NCBI GenBank assembly: GCA_002314795.1
Contig: DCHI01000054.1
Coordinates: 1 to 60,627, forward strand
Reading direction: 5' to 3'
Length of the DNA: 60,627 bases
From: Bacteroidales bacterium UBA1756
GTDB lineage: Bacteria; Bacteroidota; Bacteroidia; Bacteroidales; WCHB1-69
The position numbers and the translations under genes are program-made. Below are positions 35,079 to 43,824 of the stretch, in pieces. Positions within the stretch are counted from its first letter, which is position 1; the number at the start of each line of letters is the position of its first letter. The notes under the pieces were generated by a model that was not told the DNA's origin, did no database searches, and saw nothing but the letters and a program-made list of their open reading frames with translations.

Positions 35079-36266
35079 CTACCCTTCAATATGAATGAGG
35101 AGCCCTTTCAGGTAGCTGCCTTCGGGATGGAAGATGTCAACGGGGTGGTCGGTGGCGGCCTCCAAATGTTTGATGACGCGGACGCGCTTGCCTTCCATAG
35201 CGGCAGCCGAGAAGACAATGGTTTGAAAATCTTCCTTGGAAATGGCCTGCGAACACGAAAAAGTGAAAAGGAAGCCGCCTTTGCGAACCTTCTGCATCGC
35301 CTTCCGGTTCAGGTTGCGGTACCCTTTGATTCCCTGTTCCTTCACTTTATGATGCTTGGCAAAGGCGGGCGGGTCGAGCACAATCACGTCGTAACTTTCA
35401 TCGGGAACGTGTTCGAAAAAGTCGAAAACATTTTCTGCAAACGAGCAATGCCGTTGCAGGTAACTGTCGCCCAATTCGGCAATGTTCATTTCTGTAAAGT
35501 CGATGGCTTTCTTGGAAATATCCACGGAATCAACGTGTTGGGCACCGCCGGCGAGCGCGTAGGCAGAAAATCCGCCGGTGTAGCAAAACAGGTTGAGAAC
35601 TTTCCGGTTGGCGGAATAGCTGCGAACCAAGTTGCGGCTGTCGCGCTGGTCGATGAAAAAACCGGTTTTTTGTCCGCGGATGATGTCGATATGGAACGGA
35701 ACGCCATTTTCTTTTACGATAACGTCATCAAAAGAACCGTAGAGTAATTCGTCAACAGGTTGAAAACCACGAATTTCCGGAAGTGTGGCCACACTTTTGT
35801 CATAGATGGAGCGTACGCGGTCGCCAAAAATATCTTTCAAAATAGTGACAAACGTGTCACGAAGACGGTACATTCCGTACGAATGAAATTGCAGCACGAT
35901 GTTCCCGTCGAACCAGTCCACGATAAGTCCGGGCATAAAGTCACCTTCGCCGTTAATCAGGCGGAAAACGTTGGTTTCTGGATTGTTTAAAAGTCCGATT
36001 TCTTTACGTAGGTCCGCTGCATTTTCAAACTTTTTCCTCCAAAAATTCTCATCAGGATTTACTTTTTCAAAACTGAAAATCTTGATACAGGTGGAGCTGT
36101 TGTGATAATGACCGGTTGCCATATATTGTCCGGCAGCGTCGTAAACCTCCACGACGTCGCCGTCGGCGATGCCGTCATCTTGTCGGAGGATGGCTCCTGA
36201 AAAAACCCAGGGGTGAAAGCGTTGCAAGGACTTTTCCTTGCCGCGTTGCAAAGTTACTTTTTTCAT
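35079..36266 (-). CDS. rlmI: RlmI-like class I rRNA (cytosine-5) methyltransferase
   Basis: 395 aa. N-terminal PUA domain (~1-75; KSLQRFHPWVFSGAI, GDVVEVYDAAGQYMATGHYH), then an EEHEE-like linker region and a Rossmann methyltransferase fold: VLNLFCYTGGFSAYALAGGA (SAM site), VIVLDPPAFAKHH and the likely catalytic Cys in LFTFSCSQAISKEDFQ. In E. coli, RlmI methylates C1962 of 23S rRNA. Its start codon shares one base with the stop of the upstream pseudouridine synthase gene (TAATG), implying translational coupling of two rRNA-modification genes. Confidence 0.92.
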   Translation of the reverse strand: MKKVTLQRGKEKSLQRFHPWVFSGAILRQDDGIADGDVVEVYDAAGQYMATGHYHNSSTCIKIFSFEKVNPDENFWRKKFENAADLRKEIGLLNNPETNVFRLINGEGDFMPGLIVDWFDGNIVLQFHSYGMYRLRDTFVTILKDIFGDRVRSIYDKSVATLPEIRGFQPVDELLYGSFDDVIVKENGVPFHIDIIRGQKTGFFIDQRDSRNLVRSYSANRKVLNLFCYTGGFSAYALAGGAQHVDSVDISKKAIDFTEMNIAELGDSYLQRHCSFAENVFDFFEHVPDESYDVIVLDPPAFAKHHKVKEQGIKGYRNLNRKAMQKVRKGGFLFTFSCSQAISKEDFQTIVFSAAAMEGKRVRVIKHLEAATDHPVDIFHPEGSYLKGLLIHIEG

Positions 36267-37327
36267 TATTCGTCGTCTTCTACGTATTCTTTGTGTTTAG
36301 CATAATTGCGCCATTTGTCCAAAACCTCCGCAAAATCGGCGGGCATTTCAGAATCAAACAGCATATATTTTCCGGTGACGGGGTGTGTGAACCCGAGCGA
36401 CTTGGCGTGCAGTGCCTGACGCGGCATCGCCTTGAAACAGTTGGTTATGAACTGTTTATATTTGGAAAAAGTAGTTCCTTTGATGATTTGGTCGCCTCCG
36501 TACGCCTCGTCATTGAAAAGCGGGTGCCCGATGTGTTTCATATGGACACGAATCTGATGCGTGCGTCCGGTTTCCAACTGGCACTCAATGAGAGTGACAT
36601 AGCCGAAGCGTTCGATGACGCGATAGTGTGTAACGGCGTGCTTGCCCGCATCACCTTCCGGAAAAACCGTCATTACCAAACGGTTACGTGGATCGCGACC
36701 CACATTTCCCACAATGGTGCCTTCGTCTTCCTTGAAATCGCCCCAAACCAGTGCTCGATATTTCCTGTCGATACTGTGATCGAAGAAATTGGCCGCCAAC
36801 TTAATTTGGGCGATTTCGGATTTCGCCACGACCAAAATGCCGGAGGTGTTTTTGTCGATTCGGTGCAGTAGAAGCGGTTTCAACTCATTACCTTCCTTAT
36901 CTTTCTGATTCAAGAAACGGAAGGTGAGAGCGTTGACCAACGTTCCCTCGTAATTTCCGAAAGCGGGATGAACCACCATACCGGCGGGTTTGTTGACGAT
37001 GATGAGGTCGTCGTCTTCGTACGGAACATCCAACGGAATATCTTCGGGTTTGATTTCAAAGTCGCGGGGCGGGTGCGGCAGCAGAATGGTGATGACATCG
37101 TTGGGGTGAACGCGGTAGTTCGACTTTTCGGGCTTCCCGTTCACCAAAATGCACTCCGCTTTCGCCGCCTGTTGGATGCGGTTTCGCGACGTGTTGGCCA
37201 TCAGGTTCGTCAGATAGCGGTCCATTCGGATTAATTCCGTCCCAGGGTCCGCAACAAATCGAAAATGTTCGTAAAGTTCGTCTTTCTCTTCTGCTTGTTC
37301 TTCAATGATTTCGTCTTCTTTTTTCAT
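36266..37327 (-). CDS. RluA-family (RluD-like) pseudouridine synthase
   Basis: 353 aa from MKKEDEIIEEQ. A longer in-frame start at 37372 is rejected because it lies upstream of the promoter box. A Glu-rich leader is followed by an S4 RNA-binding domain (~32-90; MDRYLTNLMANTSRNRIQQA, ECILVNGKP). The catalytic domain has IIVNKPAGMVVHP, the catalytic Asp in HRIDKNTSGILVVAK, and LIECQLETGRTHQIRVHMKH. It isomerises specific uridines in 23S rRNA; RluD is the best match by layout but substrate sites are not certain. First gene of the rluA-rlmI unit. Confidence 0.93.
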   Translation of the reverse strand: MKKEDEIIEEQAEEKDELYEHFRFVADPGTELIRMDRYLTNLMANTSRNRIQQAAKAECILVNGKPEKSNYRVHPNDVITILLPHPPRDFEIKPEDIPLDVPYEDDDLIIVNKPAGMVVHPAFGNYEGTLVNALTFRFLNQKDKEGNELKPLLLHRIDKNTSGILVVAKSEIAQIKLAANFFDHSIDRKYRALVWGDFKEDEGTIVGNVGRDPRNRLVMTVFPEGDAGKHAVTHYRVIERFGYVTLIECQLETGRTHQIRVHMKHIGHPLFNDEAYGGDQIIKGTTFSKYKQFITNCFKAMPRQALHAKSLGFTHPVTGKYMLFDSEMPADFAEVLDKWRNYAKHKEYVEDDE

Positions 37328-37354
37328 ACTATTTGGCAAAATCGTTTTGGGCCG

Positions 37355-37362
37355 CAAAAATA
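37355..37362 (-). promoter_or_regulatory. Promoter -7 box (TATTTTTG) of the rluA-rlmI unit
   Basis: Exact TAnnTTTG match on the minus strand, 28 bp upstream of the ATG at 37327. Confidence 0.75.
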
Positions 37363-37370
37363 CGAGAAAC

Positions 37371-37411
37371 AACTTTATAAACCTTACAAACTTTATGAAC
37401 TTTACAAACTT
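37371..37411. repeat. Degenerate AACTTTA(T/C)AAAC repeats
   Basis: Four imperfect units (AACTTTATAAAC, CTTACAAAC, TTTATGAAC, TTTACAAAC) between the divergent promoters of the pseudouridine synthase and lipoprotein genes. A related set occurs at 42469-42506. Confidence 0.7.
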
Positions 37412-37460
37412 AAATAAATTTTAAAAGAAAAAAATCCATTCATTATTAAAGAAATAATTG

Positions 37461-37468
37461 TATTTTTG
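37461..37468 (+). promoter_or_regulatory. Promoter -7 box (TATTTTTG) of the OmpA/TPR lipoprotein gene
   Basis: Exact TAnnTTTG match, 54 bp upstream of the ATG at 37523, giving a leader of about 50 nt. Confidence 0.75.
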
Positions 37469-37522
37469 CACGCTTTTGTGTAAAAGCTTTAATAAGGATA
37501 ATCAATTTAAAACCAATATCTT

Positions 37523-39337
37523 ATGAGAAGAAATTTTAAAGTTATTTTGTTTGCGGGCTTTGTCGGTCTGCTTTTATGGGGCTGTGGTCTTGGGAAAATG
37601 GTTCCCCGCTATCCCGAAGTAAGCATCAAATTGGATAACGAAAACCTTGAAAATAAAGGCGGTCAGGTCGCTTATCAAGTCAAAGGTACCATTCCTCCGA
37701 AGTATATGAAGAAGAAAGCCACGATGACCGTGACTCCTACCATTGATTATAATGGACAGAAGATTGCCTTGACGCCCATTGAACTTCAAGGGCAGAAAGC
37801 CAAAGCCAAAGGAACCGTCATCAATTACAAAAATGGTGGCAACTTCTCTGGAAGCGGCTCCTTCGAATTCAAAGAAGGTTACGAACAAGCGAACCTCGTC
37901 GCTGCAACGGTTGCCAATAAAAAGAAAGCTACCCACACCTTTGACGACGTCGTTCTTTGCGAAGGCATCTGCAACTCCGCCGCTTTGATGGACATCAACC
38001 CGACGTTGGCTGAAAAAGCAGGAAACGGTACTTGCCTCCTTTATGGCGAACACGGCTACAAAGCTGAACTCATCACCAACACCGCCGTTCTTTATTTCGC
38101 ACTCAACAAATCAGACCTCAATATGAACCTCCAGCTCAACAAGAGCGATGCTGCTAAGAAGGCCGTTGCTGATTTCGCAGCATTTATGAGAGAAGGTCGC
38201 AAAATCAACAAAATCGTCATCACGGGTTGGGCTTCTCCAGAAGGCGAAGAATCTTTGAACCAAGGTCTTTCCGAAAAACGTGCCGAACAAGGCAAGAAAT
38301 GGTTTGAAAAAGAATTTGACAAATACCTCCGCGAATACGCCAAGGAAAACAAAATCAAATACAAAGATTTGCAAAAACCGGAAATCGTTTTCGACGTTAC
38401 TTCCCCCGGTGAAGACTGGACCGGCTTCGAAAGAGACCTCCAAGCTTCTAACATCGCTGAAAAGAACCAAATTCTCAATGTCGTTCGTTCACAACCTAAC
38501 GGCGCTTTGAAGGAAGAAAAGATTCGTAATATGACCGATATCTATCCGACCATCGCTGACATCATCCTTCCTCCGCTCCGCCGCGTCGAAATTTCTATGG
38601 TTTGCCCCAAGAATCTCTTCACCGATGCTCAAATTGCCGAACTCATCAACACCAATCCCGATACGCTTTCTTTGAATGAAAAGTTGTATGCCGCTTATAT
38701 GGAAAAAGATTTGGCAAAGAAAGAGACCATTTACAAAGCAATTGCTGAAAAAGAAGAAAGCGACTGGCGTGCTTACAACAATGCCGCTATTCTTGAAATC
38801 AACAACTATGTAGAAAATGGTGACAAAGCCACTCTTAATGCCGCAATGAAGAATTTGGACAAGGCCGCCGCTATTTCTCCAAGCAACGGAATCATTTTGA
38901 ACAACCAAGCTATCGGTCTTTTCCTCCAGGGTGACACGGACGCTGCTATGCAAAAATTTGCTGAAGCACAAAAAGCAACTACCAACCCGATTTCTCAGGA
39001 TTACAACCTTGCAATGAACCAAATCAAAGCCGGTAACTACGAAGCTGCTGCCAAGGCAATGAACAACAAGACTTGTGATTACAATATGGCTCTCGTTCAG
39101 TTGTTGCAAAAGAACTACACTGCCGCTCAAAGTACGTTGGATTGTGTTGCACAAAAAGATGCCAAGACTTACTACCTCGCTGCTGTTTTGGCTGCAAGAA
39201 CCAAAAACGAAGCCAACGTCTATTCCAACCTTGAACAAGCTGTGAAATTGGATGCTTCTTACAAGGCAAAAGCAAAGAAAGACGCTGAGTTCAAGAAATA
39301 TAAGAAACAGTCTAAATTCCAAGAAATTGTAAAATAA
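37523..39337 (+). CDS. Lipoprotein with OmpA-like peptidoglycan-binding region and C-terminal TPR repeats
   Basis: 604 aa. Lipobox LLWGC (Cys ~21). Residues ~30-140 form a beta-rich region with many Lys/Gly. Residues ~185-350 contain an OmpA-like module: ALNKSDLN, then IVITGWASPEGEESLNQGLS and EKRAEQGKKWF, matching the usual G-x-x-SP/DS-G...N..LS..RA pattern. From ~405 to the end are TPR-like helices (ATLNAAMKNLDKAAAISPSN, ALVQLLQKNYTAAQSTLDC). Codon use is biased to C-ending codons (CTC, AAC, ATC), suggesting high expression. It probably links outer membrane and peptidoglycan and scaffolds partners through the TPRs. It has its own promoter and terminator. Confidence 0.8.
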   Translation: MRRNFKVILFAGFVGLLLWGCGLGKMVPRYPEVSIKLDNENLENKGGQVAYQVKGTIPPKYMKKKATMTVTPTIDYNGQKIALTPIELQGQKAKAKGTVINYKNGGNFSGSGSFEFKEGYEQANLVAATVANKKKATHTFDDVVLCEGICNSAALMDINPTLAEKAGNGTCLLYGEHGYKAELITNTAVLYFALNKSDLNMNLQLNKSDAAKKAVADFAAFMREGRKINKIVITGWASPEGEESLNQGLSEKRAEQGKKWFEKEFDKYLREYAKENKIKYKDLQKPEIVFDVTSPGEDWTGFERDLQASNIAEKNQILNVVRSQPNGALKEEKIRNMTDIYPTIADIILPPLRRVEISMVCPKNLFTDAQIAELINTNPDTLSLNEKLYAAYMEKDLAKKETIYKAIAEKEESDWRAYNNAAILEINNYVENGDKATLNAAMKNLDKAAAISPSNGIILNNQAIGLFLQGDTDAAMQKFAEAQKATTNPISQDYNLAMNQIKAGNYEAAAKAMNNKTCDYNMALVQLLQKNYTAAQSTLDCVAQKDAKTYYLAAVLAARTKNEANVYSNLEQAVKLDASYKAKAKKDAEFKKYKKQSKFQEIVK

Positions 39338-39359
39338 TTTCAGATTTTCTTATACAAAA

Positions 39360-39389
39360 AAAGGCATTTTCAAAAGAAATGCCTTTTTT
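39360..39389 (+). terminator. Rho-independent terminator of the OmpA/TPR lipoprotein gene
   Basis: AAAGGCATTT, a TCAAAAG loop, AAATGCCTTT, then a T-run. Confidence 0.9.
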
Positions 39390-39420
39390 TGTTCCATATC
39401 ACCAATCCGATTATTAGTTG

Positions 39421-39428
39421 TACTTTTG
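39421..39428 (+). promoter_or_regulatory. Promoter -7 box (TACTTTTG) of the barrel/FAH gene pair
   Basis: Exact TAnnTTTG match 18 bp upstream of the ATG at 39447. It overlaps and so rules out the upstream ATG at 39426. Confidence 0.75.
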
Positions 39429-39446
39429 CAGCCGTTTTTATTGAAT

Positions 39447-40229
39447 ATGAAAAAGATACTTTTTGCTTTTACGTTTGTTTCATTTGCGATTTTTTCCGCA
39501 TATTCTGCACCAACCTACCACGTTGTCAGTGACCCTCTTTTAACCAATCAGCCTTCCGATCCGGGAAAACCGCCGCGTCAAAATTCAGCAGACAATGCTG
39601 GAAAAAGAGTCTCCATCGGTATCTCCTTCGGACTCGGTCCCGATTGGTTGTACTCTAAAACAGACTCGATAGAAAACAATGGAACCGTGCTCAATCTCAA
39701 ATACGGAGTTCCTATCGATATCAATTTCACCACGAAAAACAACTACTATTTTACGACTGGTCTTTTCTTCAACCATTCGGGATGCCAACTGAATTTTGTG
39801 AATACGTTGGATGATGGATTGCTGGTGCCGACGAAGCGCAAATATAGTGCCATCTACCTGGCTATCCCTACCGGTATTAAACTGAAAACGCCCAGTATGT
39901 CGAATTTCGTGATTGCTGCACAATTCGGACTTTCACACGCTATCCGCTTATCGGCAAAACGAATCGACAAATGTGAGGTGAACGACGAAAAATACACATC
40001 CAGAAAAACGGCCTGTACAGAGGAAACGGCGCTTTTCCGCGAGTCCGGTTTCATCGGCGCAGGGCTGGAATACATCATCAAAGATGATTTCCGCTGCTTC
40101 TTTTATGCCACTTATTCGCACGCTTTTACCAATTTCTTTAATCCGGATAAAAGTCATCTGGTTAGCAAAGAAATCAAGGACAAAGGGAATATTGGTAGTG
40201 TGGAATTTACTTTAGGTGTCTGTTTCTAA
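39447..40229 (+). CDS. Outer-membrane beta-barrel protein (PorT-like fold)
   Basis: 260 aa from MKKILFAFTFVSF. Signal peptide ends near residue 21 (SAYSAP). A Pro-rich linker (TNQPSDPGKPPRQNS) leads into eight or so amphipathic strands: RVSIGISFGLGPDWLYSKTD, IDINFTTKNNYYFTTGLFF, KYSAIYLAIPTGIKLKTPSM and a final GSVEFTLGVCF ending in Phe. The layout resembles the PorT/outer-membrane beta-barrel PF13568 group, members of which include a T9SS component, but no feature identifies it as PorT itself. Ten bases upstream of the FAH-fold hydrolase gene, so the two probably share a transcript. Confidence 0.7.
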   Translation: MKKILFAFTFVSFAIFSAYSAPTYHVVSDPLLTNQPSDPGKPPRQNSADNAGKRVSIGISFGLGPDWLYSKTDSIENNGTVLNLKYGVPIDINFTTKNNYYFTTGLFFNHSGCQLNFVNTLDDGLLVPTKRKYSAIYLAIPTGIKLKTPSMSNFVIAAQFGLSHAIRLSAKRIDKCEVNDEKYTSRKTACTEETALFRESGFIGAGLEYIIKDDFRCFFYATYSHAFTNFFNPDKSHLVSKEIKDKGNIGSVEFTLGVCF

Positions 40230-40239
40230 ATCTTAAAAG

Positions 40240-40851
40240 ATGAAAATAATCTGCATCGGACGGAATTATCTTCCTCATATTCAAGAATTAGGGCACGAAG
40301 TTCCGACCGAACCGACTTTTTTCTTAAAACCAGACTCCTCCGTCATTACACGAAACCGTCCCTTTTTCCTTCCTGATTTTTCCAATCAGATGGAACACGA
40401 AGTGGAACTTTTGGTCCGTATCAATAAAGTGGGAAAATGCATTCAGGAACGTTTTGCCCACACCTATTATGATGAAATCGGCCTCGGAATTGACTTTACC
40501 GCTCGTGACTTGCAGAAAACTTGCATTGAAAAGGGAAATCCGTGGGAAATTGCCAAGGCGTTCGACGGTTCGGCAATCGTTAGTCAATTCATTGATAAAA
40601 AAGAATTTGCGGATTTAAACAACCTCAATTTTCACTTGGATGTCAACGGCAAAACGGTTCAGTCCGGAAATAGTGGCGAGATGATTTTCTCCATTGACCG
40701 AATCATTTCGTACGTGTCACAGTTTTTTACGTTGAAAACCGGCGATATCCTTTTCACGGGCACCCCGAAAGGTGTCGGCAAAGTTGCTATCAACGACCGA
40801 TTGGAAGGCTACTTGGAAGGACGTAAAATACTGAATTTCAGAATAAAATAA
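40240..40851 (+). CDS. Fumarylacetoacetate hydrolase (FAH)-family protein, YcgM-like
   Basis: 203 aa, the size of minimal FAHD1/YcgM enzymes. The fold signature is present: KIICIGRNYLPHIQELG, EPTFFLKPDSSV, the metal-binding Glu pair in EHEVELLVRI, the third ligand Asp in GIDFTARDLQ, and GDILFTGTPKGVG near the end. Related enzymes hydrolyse acylpyruvates or decarboxylate oxaloacetate with Mg2+ in the cytoplasm. The exact substrate cannot be told. Probably co-transcribed with the upstream barrel gene although the functions seem unrelated. Confidence 0.9.
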   Translation: MKIICIGRNYLPHIQELGHEVPTEPTFFLKPDSSVITRNRPFFLPDFSNQMEHEVELLVRINKVGKCIQERFAHTYYDEIGLGIDFTARDLQKTCIEKGNPWEIAKAFDGSAIVSQFIDKKEFADLNNLNFHLDVNGKTVQSGNSGEMIFSIDRIISYVSQFFTLKTGDILFTGTPKGVGKVAINDRLEGYLEGRKILNFRIK

Positions 40852-40956
40852 GATTCTTAAAAAAACTTTTTTCAAATTTTTGTTCCGTAATGAAACATAA
40901 CATTTCACTACGGTTGCTTTTGTATGAGGTTTCGGATGGGAATCGCTCTCTAAAAA

Positions 40957-41004
40957 ATTAGGAAAAGTGTATTTTTGCCGCTCGAAATTATTAGGAAAAG
41001 TGTA
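40957..41004 (+). promoter_or_regulatory. Direct repeats (ATTAGGAAAAGTGTA x2) flanking the ATPase promoter
   Basis: Perfect 15-bp copies at 40957-40971 and 40990-41004. The first overlaps the start of the -7 box TATTTTTG (40970-40977); the second ends 7 bp before the ATG at 41012. The placement fits an operator for repression of this gene. Confidence 0.65.
40970..40977 (+). promoter_or_regulatory. Promoter -7 box (TATTTTTG) of the DUF4143 ATPase gene
   Basis: Exact TAnnTTTG match followed by CCGC, 34 bp upstream of the ATG. Confidence 0.75.
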
Positions 41005-41011
41005 ATAAAAG

Positions 41012-42372
41012 ATGCTTTATAGAAAGATTACCAGCAAAATAGAAAGTTACCTGAAGTCAAATAGCAATAAGATGTTGGTGGTAGATGGCGCAAGGCAAAT
41101 CGGGAAGTCTTTTATCATTCGCCATATTGGTTCGCAAATGTTTGCCAATTACATTGAAATCAATATGGAATTGGACAAACAGAAGGACCGCCTGTTTGCA
41201 AATGTACATTCGGTGGAAGATTTTATGTTAGTATTGAGCTCCATTGCTGGAAGCAAGATGAAATCAAAAGAGGACACACTCGTGTTTATCGATGAAATTC
41301 AAGTGTATGACCAATTGCTGACGTTGGCAAAATTTCTTATGCAAGACGGGAGGTTTACCTACATCGCGAGTGGTCTCAGCTGGGAATCGCCCTTCGGACG
41401 ACGCAAAGTATTCCGCTTGGAAGTATCCAAATTGAACGTATGTATCCTCTTGATTTTGAAGAATTTATTATTGCAAATAATGTCGGGAGCTTGGCCATTG
41501 AGGCAATGCGGAATTGTTTTGCCCAACGGTTGCCACTTGAGGATGCTATACATAACCGAATGATGGATCTTTTCCGAAAATATCTTCTCGTAGGTGGAAT
41601 GCCCGACGCTGTCAATACATTTATAGCAGAACACAATCTTGTTTCTGTTAGAAAAGTCCATAGCGATATTCGAAACTTGTATAAGCAAGATGCCGCAAAA
41701 TACGAAAAGAACTTTGATCGGAAACTGCTCATCCAACGTATTTACGACCTTATTCCTTCTAATCTTGAGAATAAGAAAAAACGCGTCGTCGCTAAAAATA
41801 TTGAGGATAAAAAAGGACAACGAATGTCTAATTATAGTGCTGAATTTGAATATCTTATCAGTTCTGGAATCGCACTTGACGTGTTGGCGGTCAGTAATCC
41901 CGTTTATCCTTTGTCCGAAAGTAGTACGAAAAATTTACTGAAGTTGTACATCAATGACATCGGTCTGTTAACAAGCATTCTTTATCGTAATAATATAGCC
42001 CCCATTATGCAGAATGAGTGCAGCGTAAATTTGGGTTCCGTTTACGAAAATGTTGTCGCACAAGAGTTGAAAGCGCACGGATTTGCTCTTCATTACTACG
42101 ACAATAAGAAGCACGGTGAGGTAGATTATCTTGTGGATGATGCCGACGCGACTTCTATTCTTCCTATTGAAGTAAAGTCAGGAAAGGATTATTGGGTTCA
42201 TAGTGCGTTAGATGGTTTCATCAATAATCCAGAATATAAAATTCCTCAAGGAATCGTATTTAGTAACGAACCTCGTGTTTTTCAAAAGAACGGAATCGTT
42301 TATTTCCCGATTTATTACGTAATGTTCTTGCTTCCAAGCAAAAATGATAGAGCCGACTTCATTGAGATATAG
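41012..42372 (+). pseudogene. AAA ATPase with DUF4143 domain, broken by a one-base frameshift
   Basis: The first frame gives Walker A VVDGARQIGKSFII, Walker B TLVFIDEIQVYD and YIASG. Near 41374 the expected sequence continues in another frame: QLGIALRTTQSIPLGSIQIE, RMYPLDFEEFI, then the DUF4143 part (LLVGGMPDAVNTF, YINDIGLLTSIL, GSVYENVVAQEL, HGEVDYLVDD) to the stop at 42372. GGTCTCAG where GGTTCTCAG would restore the frame indicates loss of one T. The whole would be about 453 aa. These ATPases are widespread, of unclear role, and sometimes linked to defence or toxin-like functions. The shift may be a true mutation or a sequencing error; the rest is intact, so any loss would be recent. Confidence 0.85.
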
Positions 42373-42400
42373 ACGGGATGAAAGAAATCGAAAAAAAACG

Positions 42401-42408
42401 TACCTTTG
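42401..42408 (+). promoter_or_regulatory. Promoter -7 box (TACCTTTG) of the nucleoside permease unit
   Basis: Exact TAnnTTTG match. The leader to the ATG at 42517 would be about 100 nt and contains the AACTTTA-type repeats. Confidence 0.6.
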
Positions 42409-42468
42409 CCAGCTATTTTCAACTCGGACAATAAAAATACTAATTTCTTGTAACTTACTAAAAATCAT

Positions 42469-42506
42469 AACTTTACAAACCTTATAACATTACAAACTTT
42501 ATAAAC
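42469..42506. repeat. Degenerate ACTTTA(C/T)AAACC repeats in the permease leader
   Basis: Imperfect units (AACTTTACAAAC, CTTATAACA, TTACAAAC, TTTATAAACC) just before the ATG; related to the set at 37371-37411. Confidence 0.7.
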
Positions 42507-42516
42507 CATAATAGAA

Positions 42517-43797
42517 ATGAAATTAAAAATCAGATTGATTGTGATGAACTTCCTGCAGTATGCCGTGTGGGGAGCTTACTTGACTTGTATGGGCAAGTAC
42601 TTGGGTAAATGTGGATTGGGTACGAACATCGGTATGTTTTATGCTATGCAGGGAATCGTTTCTCTGTTTATGCCCGCCTTGATGGGAATCGTTGCTGACC
42701 GTTGGATTCCCGCACAAAAGACCTTGGGACTTTGCCATATTTTGGCCGGTGGCGCTATGGTTGCCGCCTGCTTCTACGGCCTTGCGACACCCACTCCGAG
42801 TTATGCTATTCTTTTCAGCATTTATTCCGTGAGCGTTGCTTTCTATATGCCGACGATTGCTTTGTCTAATTCCGTGGCTTACAGTGCATTGGAAAAAGGT
42901 GGATTGGATACCGTCAAGGATTTCCCTCCCATCCGTGTCTTTGGAACCATCGGGTTCATCTGCGCTATGTGGGCCGTCGATTTGGTACATATTTCAGATA
43001 CTCCATACCAGTTTCTGTTGAGCGGCGTTTTGGGCTTGATTCTCGGTGTTTATTGCTTCACCTTGCCGAAATGCGATATCAACAAGTCTCAGGAAAAGAA
43101 ATCATTTGTTGAAGCCCTTGGTTTACAGGCATTTTCATTATTCAAACAGAAGAAGATGGCTATCTTTTTCATCTTCTCGATGATGTTGGGCGCGGCGCTG
43201 CAAATCACCAATGGTTTTGCAACTCCGTTCATCTCCTCCTTTGCTGCTGACCCGGAATTAGCTGATACTTTTGGTGTAAAATATTCCGTCATCATCTATT
43301 CCATTTCGCAAATTGCTGAAACGCTTTGCATCTTGTTGATTCCTTTCTTCTTGAAAAGATTTGGTATCAAGAAGGTTATGCTGATGGCGATGATTGCGTG
43401 GTTCTTCCGTTTCGGCCTCTTCGGAATCGGCAATACCGGCTCTATGGTTTGGGCCATCATCCTTTCTATGATTGTTTATGGATTCGCATTCGACTTCTAT
43501 AACATTTCCGGTTCCTTGTTCGTCAATCAGGAGACTGACCCGAGCATTCGTTCTTCCGCACAAGGTCTTTTTATGTTGATGACCAATGGGTTAGGCGCAA
43601 CGATTGGTACGTTGGCTGCTCAGGCAGTTGTCAATCATTTCTGTGCGTGGAACGAAAACGGACTTTTGGTAGGCATTGAAGGTACGGGTGGCTGGCCAAC
43701 GGTTTGGTACATTTTTGCTGGCTACGCGCTCGTCGTCGCTATCCTGTTCGCCATCTGTTTCAAATACAAACACGACCCGAACAAGATTTATAAATAA
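42517..43797 (+). CDS. NupG-like nucleoside:H+ symporter (MFS, PF03825)
   Basis: 426 aa with 12 predicted membrane helices. The N-terminus (MNFLQYAVWGAYLTCMGKYL) is diagnostic of nucleoside:proton symporters of the NupG/XapB group. MGIVADRWIPAQKTLG corresponds to the MFS loop 2-3 motif. Later segments include FPPIRVFGTIGFICAMW and AFDFYNISGSLFVNQETDPS, which are conserved in the group. It would import nucleosides across the inner membrane. The uracil-DNA glycosylase gene follows after 27 bp, so both may be expressed from one promoter. Confidence 0.92.
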   Translation: MKLKIRLIVMNFLQYAVWGAYLTCMGKYLGKCGLGTNIGMFYAMQGIVSLFMPALMGIVADRWIPAQKTLGLCHILAGGAMVAACFYGLATPTPSYAILFSIYSVSVAFYMPTIALSNSVAYSALEKGGLDTVKDFPPIRVFGTIGFICAMWAVDLVHISDTPYQFLLSGVLGLILGVYCFTLPKCDINKSQEKKSFVEALGLQAFSLFKQKKMAIFFIFSMMLGAALQITNGFATPFISSFAADPELADTFGVKYSVIIYSISQIAETLCILLIPFFLKRFGIKKVMLMAMIAWFFRFGLFGIGNTGSMVWAIILSMIVYGFAFDFYNISGSLFVNQETDPSIRSSAQGLFMLMTNGLGATIGTLAAQAVVNHFCAWNENGLLVGIEGTGGWPTVWYIFAGYALVVAILFAICFKYKHDPNKIYK

Positions 43798-43824
43798 AGA
43801 TGGGAAATCGGCAATATTTATTCT

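Noticed and set aside
36266..37372. Longer form of the pseudouridine synthase starting at 37372
   Set aside because: That start is upstream of the TAnnTTTG box at 37355-37362; the start at 37327 matches family length.
39426..39446. Upstream ATG for the beta-barrel gene
   Set aside because: It lies within the promoter -7 box, so it cannot be in the transcript; the ATG at 39447 opens a clean signal peptide.
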